Origin: Prevotella sp.
GTDB taxonomy: Bacteria > Bacteroidota > Bacteroidia > Bacteroidales > Bacteroidaceae
NCBI GenBank assembly: GCA_017442765.1
Contig: JAFRZC010000064.1
Span: forward strand, 1-8,657
Direction of reading: 5' to 3'
DNA length: 8,657 nt
Within the stretch, counting starts at the first letter, position 1. Each line of letters begins with the position of its first letter. Positions 1 to 6,168 of this stretch are shown here, in pieces. The notes under the pieces were generated by a model, which saw only the letters and a list, made by a program, of their open reading frames with translations, had not been told where the DNA came from and did not search any database. The translations under genes were made by a program, and so were the position numbers.

Positions 1-2250
1 GTAATAGGAAACACTAATGGCAAAACTGACCACTCCCCTCTCCTTGCGAGAGGGGGCGGGGGTGAGGCCGGAACTGGGGGTGAGCCTGCTGCCGGGAGTG
101 AGGCTGGCGGAAGTCTCTCCGTAGCCCTCGTGGGCAACCCCAACTGCGGCAAGACCTCGCTCTTTAACTTCGCCAGCGGCGCACGCGAGCACGTGGGCAA
201 CTACAGCGGTGTGACCGTCGATGCGAAGACGGGACATGTCAGTTTCGAGGACTACGACATCGAACTCGTGGATCTGCCTGGCACCTATTCGCTCTCGGCC
301 TACTCGCCCGAAGAGCTCTACGTGAGGAAACAAATCATGGAGGACACGCCCGACGTGGTCATCAACGTCATCGACACCAGCAACCTCGAGCGCAACCTCT
401 ACCTGACCACACAGCTCATCGACATGGACATCCCGATGGTATGCGCCCTCAACATGTTCGACGAGACCGAGAACCGAGGCGACAACATCGACCTCGGACA
501 GCTGAGCACCCTCTTCGGCGTGCCGATGGTGCCGACGGTCTTCACCACAGGACGGGGCATTGACCAGCTGCTCCGCACCGTCGTCGCCGTGGCCGAAGGC
601 ACCGAGACGACCGCACGCCACCTGCACATCAACCATGGCACCTATATCGAGGCCGCCATAGAAGCCGTACAAAGCGAATTGAAAAAAACCAAGCGCATCA
701 GCCGCCGCTTCTCAACGCGCTACATCGCCATCAAACTGCTGGAATACGACAAGGAGACCGAGAAATGGCTGGCCAGTATGCTCGGCGACACCACACGGCT
801 CTACCAGACGCGCGACAAGGCTGCCGAGGACATACGCCAGCATCTGAACGAGGACAGCGAGACCGCCATCATGGATGCCAAGTACGGATTTATACACGGA
901 GCACTGCAGGAAGCCGAATACCAGACGGGAAACAAAAAAGACGTCTATCAGGCCACCCACCTCATCGACAACATCCTCACCAACCGCTACGTCGGCATCC
1001 CGCTCTTCATCGCCATGATGTGGCTCATGTTCGAGACCACCTTCTCGCTCGGGCAATACCCGATGGACTGGATCGACATGGGGGTAGGATGGATAGGCGA
1101 CCGGCTGCAGACGCTGATGCCCGAAGGACCGCTGAAGGACATGCTCATCGACGGTGTCGTCGGCGGTGTGGGAGCCGTCATCGTCTTCCTGCCGCAGATC
1201 CTCATCCTCTATGCCTTCATCTCGTTCATGGAAGACTCGGGATACATGGCTCGCGCAGCCTTCATCATGGACAAGCTCATGCACCGCATCGGGCTCCACG
1301 GCAAGTCGTTCATCCCCCTCGTCATGGGCTTTGGCTGCAACGTGCCCGCCGTGATGGCCACGCGAACCATCGAGAGCCGACGGTCGCGACTCATCACCAT
1401 GCTCATCCTGCCCTTCATGAGCTGCTCGGCACGACTGCCCATCTATATTATGATCATCGGCACGGTCTTCGCCCCGCGATACCAGTCGTCGGTGATGATC
1501 TCGCTCTATGTCGTGGGCATCCTCACCGCCGCGCTCATGAGCCGCCTTTTCTCAAAGGTCGTCTTCAAAGGCGAGGACACTCCGTTCGTGATGGAGCTGC
1601 CACCCTATCGCGTGCCCACATGGAAAGCCATGCTGCGACATACCTGGGAGAAAGGAAAACAATACCTGAAAAAGATGGGCGGCATCATCCTTGTGGCCAG
1701 CATCATCGTCTGGGCACTCGGCTACTTCCCGCACAACGACAGTCTCAGCAAGCAGCAGCAACAGGAACAGAGCTACATCGGGCACATCGGCAAGGGCATA
1801 GAGCCCGTCTTCCGTCCACAAGGATTCGATTGGAAACTCGACGTGGCCATTCTGAGCGGCGTGGGGGCCAAGGAGATTGTGGCCTCGACCATGGGCGTGC
1901 TCTATAATGTAGAGGAGAGTGGAGAGGCATTGGAGGAGAGTGGAGAGAGGAAAGTGGAAAGCGGAGAGTGGATAGAGGAAAGTGGAGAGCGGAGAGTGGA
2001 ACGTGGGGAGGTTGAAAAAGCCGGAGGCTTCCAAGGCGCGACGGTTTCGCCACTTGCACAGCATCTGACACCCGTCACCGCCTACGCCTTCCTGCTCTTC
2101 GTACTGCTCTACTTCCCTTGCATCGCGACCATTGCCGCCATCAAGAGCGAGACAGGCTCATGGCGCTGGGCACTCTTCACCGCCCTCTACACCACCGCCA
2201 TCGCCTGGGCTGTCTCTGCCCTATTCTACCAGGTTGCCACAAGAATTTAA
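1..2250 (+). CDS. feoB: Ferrous iron transport protein B (5' end outside the window)
   Basis: Inner-membrane Fe(II) uptake protein with a cytosolic G-protein domain and a membrane permease part. The frame is open to base 1, so the GTG at 130 is not the start: residues VALVGNPNCGKT run through it. Visible motifs are the P-loop GNPNCGKTS (133-159), DLPG (271-282) and NMFD (451-462). The helical G-domain tail follows, then hydrophobic segments from about nt 980. The conserved gate motifs are GCNVPAVMATRT (about 1333-1368) and GVGAKEIVAST (1858-1890), and the final helices contain FVLLYFPCIATIAA. From the P-loop to the stop there are about 706 codons, full length for FeoB. In many Bacteroidetes a FeoA domain is fused at the N-terminus; the glycine-rich stretch at nt 30-115 would suit a FeoA-FeoB linker, but FeoA itself is not visible. 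Oddity: two in-frame repeat tracts (58-111 and 1909-2013). The family call is very secure. Confidence 0.97.
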   Translation, partial: VIGNTNGKTDHSPLLARGGGGEAGTGGEPAAGSEAGGSLSVALVGNPNCGKTSLFNFASGAREHVGNYSGVTVDAKTGHVSFEDYDIELVDLPGTYSLSAYSPEELYVRKQIMEDTPDVVINVIDTSNLERNLYLTTQLIDMDIPMVCALNMFDETENRGDNIDLGQLSTLFGVPMVPTVFTTGRGIDQLLRTVVAVAEGTETTARHLHINHGTYIEAAIEAVQSELKKTKRISRRFSTRYIAIKLLEYDKETEKWLASMLGDTTRLYQTRDKAAEDIRQHLNEDSETAIMDAKYGFIHGALQEAEYQTGNKKDVYQATHLIDNILTNRYVGIPLFIAMMWLMFETTFSLGQYPMDWIDMGVGWIGDRLQTLMPEGPLKDMLIDGVVGGVGAVIVFLPQILILYAFISFMEDSGYMARAAFIMDKLMHRIGLHGKSFIPLVMGFGCNVPAVMATRTIESRRSRLITMLILPFMSCSARLPIYIMIIGTVFAPRYQSSVMISLYVVGILTAALMSRLFSKVVFKGEDTPFVMELPPYRVPTWKAMLRHTWEKGKQYLKKMGGIILVASIIVWALGYFPHNDSLSKQQQQEQSYIGHIGKGIEPVFRPQGFDWKLDVAILSGVGAKEIVASTMGVLYNVEESGEALEESGERKVESGEWIEESGERRVERGEVEKAGGFQGATVSPLAQHLTPVTAYAFLLFVLLYFPCIATIAAIKSETGSWRWALFTALYTTAIAWAVSALFYQVATRI
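34..56. repeat. Hairpin of an intergenic-type repeat inside feoB
   Basis: CCCCTCTC (35-42) and GAGAGGGG (48-55) form a perfect 8-bp stem around the loop CTTGC; T34 and G56 can add a wobble pair. The hairpin is followed directly by GGGGGTGAGGCC. This composition resembles the short dispersed hairpin repeats often found between bacterial genes, but here it is translated in the feoB frame as SPLLARGGGGEAG. The hairpin is seen directly. That it belongs to a dispersed family is recollection and not proven by this window, which holds one copy. Confidence 0.6.
58..111 (+). repeat. Three 18-bp imperfect tandem repeats in the feoB linker
   Basis: Units start at 58, 76 and 94 with GGGGGTGAGGCC, GGGGGTGAGCCT and GGGAGTGAGGCT; the first nine to twelve bases of each are well conserved and the rest drifts. 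In the feoB frame they encode GGEAGT, GGEPAA and GSEAGG. The period is a multiple of three, so gaining or losing a unit keeps the frame. The tract lies just before the G domain, where a flexible linker is expected. Confidence 0.7.
1909..2013 (+). repeat. Five 21-bp imperfect tandem repeats inside feoB
   Basis: Read in frame, 1909-2013 splits into five 7-codon units: VEESGEA, LEESGER, KVESGEW, IEESGER and RVERGEV. The first two units share the 15-mer GAGGAGAGTGGAGAG at 1912-1926 and 1933-1947. The tract is strongly purine-rich on the + strand, unlike the balanced GC-rich codons on either side. It lies between the GAKE gate helix and the next membrane helix, a loop whose length varies among FeoB proteins. 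The array is seen directly. That it came from a dispersed intergenic GGAGAGTGGAGAG-type repeat is inference. Confidence 0.88.
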
Positions 2251-2277
2251 ACAACCATAACTTTTTGTACACCTGGG

Positions 2278-2319
2278 AAAAACAAATTACCCTGTAAGTC
2301 GTTGACCTACAGGGTAATT
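2278..2319 (-). terminator. Rho-independent terminator of the tRNA unit
   Basis: A 12-bp perfect inverted repeat (2285-2296 with 2308-2319; core ATTACCCTGTA / TACAGGGTAAT) surrounds an 11-base loop, in which GTC/GAC could pair further. Read on the minus strand, the stem is followed by a T-rich run (TTGTTTTT, 2285-2278), the classical arrangement, and it begins 5 bases after the tRNA-Glu end. On the + strand no T run follows, so it would end feoB transcripts poorly. As the two units converge here, it may still act weakly both ways. Confidence 0.85.
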
Positions 2320-2323
2320 ATAG

Positions 2324-2395
2324 TAGTGGATAGGGGAATCGAACCCCTATGCCAAGATTGAGAATCTTGTATCCTAACCATTAGATGAATCCACC
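2324..2395 (-). tRNA. tRNA-Glu (anticodon CTC)
   Basis: The 72-nt minus-strand gene folds as a full cloverleaf. The acceptor is GGTGGAT with ATCCACT, the D-stem ATC/GAT has loop TAATGGTTAG, the anticodon stem CAAGA/TCTTG has loop TTCTCAA (anticodon CTC, reading GAG), and the T-arm is AGGGG-TTCGATT-CCCCT. The discriminator is A, and no CCA is encoded. The first acceptor pair is a G-U wobble rather than G-C. It lies 19 bases downstream of tRNA-Ser and just before the terminator, so the two are probably one transcript. Confidence 0.94.
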
Positions 2396-2414
2396 ATATT
2401 TCAAAGTTCGCTTG

Positions 2415-2501
2415 CGGAAGCTGGGGGATTCGAACCCCCGGTACGGGAACCCGTACGGCAGTTTAGCAAACTGCTGGTTTCAGCCACTCACCCAAACTTC
2501 C
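2415..2501 (-). tRNA. tRNA-Ser (anticodon GCT)
   Basis: This is an 87-nt class II tRNA on the minus strand. The acceptor is GGAAGTT with AGCTTCC (one T-G wobble). The D-arm is GGTGAGTGGCTGAAACC. The anticodon stem GCAGT/ACTGC has loop TTGCTAA (anticodon GCT, reading AGC and AGT). A long variable arm is built on GTACGG/CCGTAC with a GTTC loop, and the T-arm is GGGGG-TTCGAAT-CCCCC. The long variable arm and discriminator G are serine identity features. CCA is not encoded. It is the first gene of the tRNA pair and is read from the promoter at 2531-2562. Confidence 0.96.
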
Positions 2502-2530
2502 CTTTTCGGGTCTGTCCGTAAATGTGGGTG

Positions 2531-2562
2531 CAAAGGTAATGCTTTCTTTTCAAATAGCCAAA
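2531..2562 (-). promoter_or_regulatory. Bacteroidetes-type promoter of the tRNA pair
   Basis: On the minus strand TTTG (2562-2559) is followed after exactly 20 bases by TACCTTTG (2538-2531). This matches the known Bacteroides consensus TTTG-N(19-21)-TAnnTTTG at every fixed position. A start around 2524 would leave a leader of roughly 20 bases before tRNA-Ser. The rest of the 115-bp gap 2502-2616 is AT-rich and shows no gene and no convincing terminator for cdd. Confidence 0.88.
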
Positions 2563-2616
2563 TTTTCTGAAAAGTTTTTTTGTATTTCGAGAAAAATAGG
2601 CCATTAGGGCAATTCG

Positions 2617-3096
2617 TCAATGCATGTTCGCATCGACAAAAGAGAGGGGCATGAGATCCTTTGTGCTGTCAACGACGATGATGCCAGAGGTGCCATAAAG
2701 GAGTATGCGCAGCGGCCGCTTGTAGCGGTCTTCTATCTCAAGCATCACCTGCCGGCATTGTCCGCAAGGGCTGATGGGAGTCGAGAGGAGTCCGCTTTGG
2801 TTCTTGGCGGCGATGGCGATGGCGGTGATGGGTTGGTCGGGGCATTGGGCCTGAGCGGCAAAGATGGCTGTCCGCTCTGCACACAACCCGCAGGGGAAGG
2901 CGGCATTTTCCTGATTAGCTCCTATCATGACACGTCCGTCGTCGAGCCGTATGGCTGCGCCGACATTGAAATGGCTGTAGGGAGCATAGCTGTTGGCGGT
3001 TGCCTCGATGGCTTTCTCCACGAGTTCCCGGTCAGCGGGTGCAAGTTCGTCTATCTGACATTGACGGAGCTTGATTTCAATATTCAGTTCTTTCAT
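2617..3096 (-). CDS. cdd: Cytidine deaminase
   Basis: Zinc-dependent hydrolytic deamination of cytidine and deoxycytidine to uridine and deoxyuridine, in cytosolic pyrimidine salvage. The 159-aa product shows the substrate-binding FNVGAA (43-48) and NQEN (61-64), the catalytic CAE (72-74; Cys72 as zinc ligand, Glu74 as proton shuttle) and PCGQC (110-114; Cys111 and Cys114 as the other zinc ligands). Three cysteine ligands indicate the homotetrameric type. It is somewhat longer than the roughly 130-aa Bacillus-type enzyme because of an extended N-terminus. It is the last gene of the leftward run, 24 bp after the lipoprotein gene. No clear Shine-Dalgarno sequence and no strong terminator follow it; the first strong one lies after the tRNAs. 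Confidence 0.96.
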   Translation of the reverse strand: MKELNIEIKLRQCQIDELAPADRELVEKAIEATANSYAPYSHFNVGAAIRLDDGRVMIGANQENAAFPCGLCAERTAIFAAQAQCPDQPITAIAIAAKNQSGLLSTPISPCGQCRQVMLEIEDRYKRPLRILLYGTSGIIVVDSTKDLMPLSFVDANMH

Positions 3097-3120
3097 GAGA
3101 GATAAGGATTTACAGGTCGG

Positions 3121-4572
3121 TTATTCTTCTGTCTTGAATGATTCGAAACATCCGATGTCGGGCTGGTCGTCGCGTGTGCGTCCGTCGCGGTCTATGGGCA
3201 GAGCCGTAAGCGGGTCGGCGGCGTTGACGGCAGGGCTGATGGTGTCGAGCCGGAAGTCGTAGCGCAGGTTGTCGGTGTCGATCTTGGCAAAGTGCTTCTT
3301 TCCGCCCGTGATGGTGTCCTCGGGATTCTCGAATATCACATCGACGAACTGTGCCTTCATCTCCTCCTCTACCTCGGGTGTGCGCATGATGCAATGGTCG
3401 AATTGATAGACAAAGGTCGTGGCCTCCTCGCCCGTCTCGCCCATCACCTCATCGTCAGCATAACCCGTGACGAGCGTGTTCTGGCACTTGAACATCAAGA
3501 GCGGATGCTCTATGGCGGAGAAGCGAAGGGCGACTCCACGATTGGCATCGAAGGGGTAGTATTGTGCGAGTGTGGTGTTGTTCACGTCGCACTGCCCGCC
3601 ATGAATGGAAAGGCAGTCGCCGAGAGTATTCGACAGCTGGCAGTTATAGACGCGCGTCAGGCAGTTGTAGGCGATAAGCCCGTGCCCCTGACAATTGTGA
3701 ATGGTGCTGTTCTGCAGCAATAGTTTCTCTTTATAGACATCGGCCGAGTCGCATACAATACCGTTGAACGTGCTGTGGATATCGGTATATACAATTTTGT
3801 TGTCGTATGACTTCTCATAGAAATGGATTCCCTGCCACTGGCCGCTCACGAAGTCGTAGGGCAGGTAGTCGAACATGCGGTCGATGCGGTCGCCGCGCAA
3901 CACCACATTGTTCTCCGCCGTGCCTTGTGTGAGCAGTGTTCCATAGACATCGATACCCGCGTCGCCATGGAAATAGAGGGTGGAGCCTTCGGTGATGGTG
4001 AGCGTTGCCCCCTCCTTCACGGTCAGTCCGCCGTAGATGATGAGGGGCTTGTCGCTGGCGGTGATGACGGAGTCGTTGCTGACGACGGGGTTGCGCAGGA
4101 TGGTCGCATCCCACGAGAAGGCATTAAGGTTAACCTTCTGCTGCACGCCGCTCTCAAGCATGAAGACAAGGTTGTCCTCTATTTTCTTCGGTTTGTCGCT
4201 GCCTGTCTGAGGTGAGGTCAACTCGACAAAGACGCGGATACTGTCTTTGTTGCGCACCTCTATGTCGGGCACCTGATATCCCGATGCCTGCCCGAGATAA
4301 GCACCATCGACATTCACGCGGAATCCTGTTTGGTTGCCGCGCTCAAGTCGGACGCTCGTACATCTGATGCCGTCGCCCGAACGGTTGTAAACCCAGAACG
4401 ACTGGGTTGCCGTGGGCACGGTGGAGAAGATGGTATCGAGCTTGACCGTATCGGTTGAGAAGGTCAGCAGATGGGAGGGTGACGTGGTGAAACTGTCGTC
4501 TTCGCTGCACGAGGCGGCAAAGGCGGCCATCATCACGACACTTACTGCGAATAATAAATATTTCAGCTTCAT
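3121..4572 (-). CDS. Beta-helix lipoprotein, probably surface-exposed, function unknown
   Basis: A 483-aa protein with a lipoprotein signal peptide: MKLK, a hydrophobic stretch, then AASC with Cys22 as the lipidated residue. C-S-E-D-D follows, an acidic tail like the surface-export signal described for Bacteroidetes lipoproteins. Residues 35-155 look like a beta-sandwich. From about 180 to 345 short repeating strands (LTVKEGATLTI, GIDVYGTLLTQG, GQWQGIHF, NSTIHNCQGHGLI) suggest a right-handed parallel beta-helix. The C-terminus (SPAVNAADP to PDIGCFE) matches the pattern known at the end of many beta-helix surface proteins. The ATG at 4572 was chosen because it gives the signal peptide; the frame stays open upstream but only overlaps panB. 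No catalytic motif is recognised. The fold and location are inference; polysaccharide binding or lysis is possible but unproven. Confidence 0.85.
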   Translation of the reverse strand: MKLKYLLFAVSVVMMAAFAASCSEDDSFTTSPSHLLTFSTDTVKLDTIFSTVPTATQSFWVYNRSGDGIRCTSVRLERGNQTGFRVNVDGAYLGQASGYQVPDIEVRNKDSIRVFVELTSPQTGSDKPKKIEDNLVFMLESGVQQKVNLNAFSWDATILRNPVVSNDSVITASDKPLIIYGGLTVKEGATLTITEGSTLYFHGDAGIDVYGTLLTQGTAENNVVLRGDRIDRMFDYLPYDFVSGQWQGIHFYEKSYDNKIVYTDIHSTFNGIVCDSADVYKEKLLLQNSTIHNCQGHGLIAYNCLTRVYNCQLSNTLGDCLSIHGGQCDVNNTTLAQYYPFDANRGVALRFSAIEHPLLMFKCQNTLVTGYADDEVMGETGEEATTFVYQFDHCIMRTPEVEEEMKAQFVDVIFENPEDTITGGKKHFAKIDTDNLRYDFRLDTISPAVNAADPLTALPIDRDGRTRDDQPDIGCFESFKTEE

Positions 4573-4616
4573 GATATTTCTATAACGCAAAACCTCCCGT
4601 TTTATTGTGTGAGAGA

Positions 4617-5438
4617 CTAATAGCTCTCTTCGGCAGAGGGAAACGCGGAGGCTTTCACGTCGCGCACATAGTCGCCTGCGGCGTCGGTCATCTGCGTGGC
4701 CAGGTCGGCATATACGCGGAGGAACTTCGGACGGAAGCCTTGCGTCAGTCCCATCATGTCGGCATAGACGAGCACCTGCCCATCGGTTGCGTTGCCTGCT
4801 CCGATACCAATGGTAGGGCAGGAGACGTGCCGGGTGACTTCCTCGGCGAGCTTGGCCGGTACCTTCTCGAGCACGATGGCAAAGCAGCCGGCTTTGTCGA
4901 GTGCCTCCGCGTCGCTCAGCAATTTCTGTGCCTCGGCTTCCTCGACGGCACGAAGGCCATAGCCGCCAAACTGGTGTACGCTCTGTGGTGTCAGTCCCAG
5001 GTGTCCGCAAACGGGAATGCCTGCGGCGAGGATGCCTTTTATCGTATCGAGGAACTCAATACCGCCTTCTATCTTCACTGCATCCACGAGTCCCTCCTTC
5101 ATGATTTTCACCGCGTTATGTATTCCGTTCTCACGAGAGGATTGGTAGGAACCGAAGGGCATGTCGCAGATGACGAGCGCCCGCTTTACTCCATTAGAGA
5201 CGCATCGGGCATGATACACCATTTGCTCTATGGTGATGGGCAATGTGGTCTGGTTGCCACACATCACGTTTGAGGCCGAGTCGCCGATGAGGATGCTATC
5301 GACACCTGCCTGGTCGAGAATGCTCGCTGTGGTAAAGTCGTAGGCCGTGAGCATGGCTATCTTCTCGCCCTGCCGTTTCATCTCGGCAAACGTCTTCGTC
5401 GTGATTTTCTTGTTGTCTTTAATTAAATATCCTCCCAT
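4617..5438 (-). CDS. panB: 3-methyl-2-oxobutanoate hydroxymethyltransferase (ketopantoate hydroxymethyltransferase)
   Basis: First committed step of pantothenate and CoA synthesis: transfers a hydroxymethyl group from 5,10-methylene-tetrahydrofolate to 2-oxoisovalerate, giving ketopantoate. The 273-aa product matches the family length (264 in E. coli). Visible motifs are MLTAYDF (29-35), IGDSASNV (51-58; Asp53 as metal ligand), CDMPFGSY (91-98; Asp92), KIEGG (122-126), HLGLTPQS (146-153), VLEKVP (189-194; Glu191 as likely catalytic base) and IGIGAG (210-215). Metal and base assignments follow the known E. coli enzyme by position. It starts 11 bp after the HAD gene and ends 44 bp before the lipoprotein gene, so it is probably in their transcript. 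No Shine-Dalgarno sequence is seen. Neither panC nor panD is in the window. Confidence 0.97.
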   Translation of the reverse strand: MGGYLIKDNKKITTKTFAEMKRQGEKIAMLTAYDFTTASILDQAGVDSILIGDSASNVMCGNQTTLPITIEQMVYHARCVSNGVKRALVICDMPFGSYQSSRENGIHNAVKIMKEGLVDAVKIEGGIEFLDTIKGILAAGIPVCGHLGLTPQSVHQFGGYGLRAVEEAEAQKLLSDAEALDKAGCFAIVLEKVPAKLAEEVTRHVSCPTIGIGAGNATDGQVLVYADMMGLTQGFRPKFLRVYADLATQMTDAAGDYVRDVKASAFPSAEESY

Positions 5439-5449
5439 AACTTGGTTGT

Positions 5450-6079
5450 TTAGAAACTCAATAATTTGTCAATACTGACGTGTTCAAAATTGTCTATCAC
5501 GGCATCGCAGACAGGGAGCAGCAAGTCTTTCGGATTGGTGGTGGCGACTCCGACGACCTTTATTCCCGCATTCTTCCCAGCCTTGATACCATTGAAGCTA
5601 TCCTCAAAAACGACACATTCGCTGCCTTCCAACCCGAATACCTCGAGTGCTTTCAGATAGCAGTCGGGTGCGGGCTTTCCTTTCTCAAAGTCCTCTGCCG
5701 TCAGTATCAGGTCGAAGCAGTCGCTCAGTTCGGGATGCTGCCGATAGACATTTCTCATTTTCTCCGTGTCGCTGCTCGTCACGATGGCCAGCCTTACACC
5801 CCGTTGCCTCAATTCCCTTAACACCCGTTCAGAGCCAGGGACATAGGCGTAGCTCATCTCCCGCTCATATTGCTCCACACAATGGCGGATGCGCTGTTGC
5901 AGCTCTTCTCCGGGAAAATAGCGCTCAAAAATTTCAACCAGCGTCATGCCCTTGATGACACTGGCAAAGTTGTCGTAGGGCAGATGGAGATTTTTCCCCA
6001 GCTGTTCCCAGAACTTCGTATAAAGAGGCTCTGTATCGAAAACCACACCGTCGAGGTCGAAAAGGGCTGCTTTCAACAT
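5450..6079 (-). CDS. HAD-superfamily phosphatase / beta-phosphoglucomutase-like hydrolase
   Basis: Small cytosolic HAD enzyme, 209 aa, subfamily IA with a helical cap between motifs I and II. Motif I is FDLDGVVFDTE (Asp8 nucleophile, Asp10 acid/base), motif II VTSS (Thr101-Ser102), motif III GKPAPD (Lys133) and motif IV FEDS (Glu159-Asp160). The DxD pair indicates phosphate-ester hydrolysis or phosphosugar mutation; the substrate cannot be read from sequence. The ATG at 6079 puts motif I at the usual distance from the N-terminus; an open extension to 6250 crosses the promoter and was rejected. AAAGGAAAATG just before the start may serve as a ribosome site. It is the first gene of the leftward run, reading from the box at 6111-6118. 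Adjacency to panB alone does not show a role in CoA synthesis. Confidence 0.92.
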   Translation of the reverse strand: MLKAALFDLDGVVFDTEPLYTKFWEQLGKNLHLPYDNFASVIKGMTLVEIFERYFPGEELQQRIRHCVEQYEREMSYAYVPGSERVLRELRQRGVRLAIVTSSDTEKMRNVYRQHPELSDCFDLILTAEDFEKGKPAPDCYLKALEVFGLEGSECVVFEDSFNGIKAGKNAGIKVVGVATTNPKDLLLPVCDAVIDNFEHVSIDKLLSF

Positions 6080-6110
6080 TTTCCTTTTGTGCTTACCATG
6101 AAAAACGCTG

Positions 6111-6118
6111 CAAAAGTA
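6111..6118 (-). promoter_or_regulatory. -7 box of the HAD-panB-lipoprotein-cdd run
   Basis: TACTTTTG on the minus strand (6118-6111) fits the Bacteroidetes -7 consensus TAnnTTTG. The expected start near 6104 would leave about 25 bases before the HAD ATG at 6079. No TTTG is found 19-21 bases upstream, so the -33 element is missing or degenerate; a T-run lies just upstream of the box. Confidence 0.65.
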
Positions 6119-6160
6119 CAAAAAAAAATGAAAGATAAGGGATGAATGATGATTTTTTAT

Positions 6161-6168
6161 TACTTTTG
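6161..6168 (+). promoter_or_regulatory. -7 box directly before the DUF3298-like lipoprotein gene
   Basis: TACTTTTG fits TAnnTTTG and ends only four bases before the ATG at 6173. Transcription normally starts several bases after this box, so the mRNA would begin at or very near the start codon. No -33 TTTG is found at the usual spacing. The earlier in-frame ATGs at 6146 and 6149 lie upstream of the box and would not be in such a transcript. Confidence 0.6.

Noticed and set aside
712..1299. A 195-codon antisense open frame under feoB
   Set aside because: A mirror frame of conserved feoB codons with no family motif, promoter or independent composition.
765..1907. A 380-codon open frame on the + strand inside feoB
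   Set aside because: It lies wholly in another frame of a clear feoB, has a repetitive His/Arg/Ala-rich composition typical of GC-rich shadow frames, and shows no domain.
1552..2064. Antisense open frame rich in FHFPLSTL-type repeats
   Set aside because: It is the complement of the 21-bp repeat array in feoB; the repetitive peptide is a by-product of the repeat.
2385..2570. A 61-codon + strand open frame
   Set aside because: It runs across both tRNA genes on the opposite strand; its LGDSNPR-like peptide is the usual artefact of translating a tRNA T-arm.
2559..2582. Terminator-like TTTTCTGAAAAG with a T run on the + strand
   Set aside because: The stem is only A-T pairs with a bulge, and no + strand gene nearby would use it; part of it is the -33 region of the tRNA promoter.
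4587..4605. Small hairpin AAAAC/GTTTT with GGGAG in the loop before the lipoprotein gene
   Set aside because: A five-pair A-T-rich stem is weak, and the GGGAGG is about 20 bases from the ATG, too far to be a ribosome site.
4573..5010. Upstream extension of the lipoprotein reading frame
   Set aside because: It overlaps panB in another frame and would remove the signal peptide from the N-terminus.
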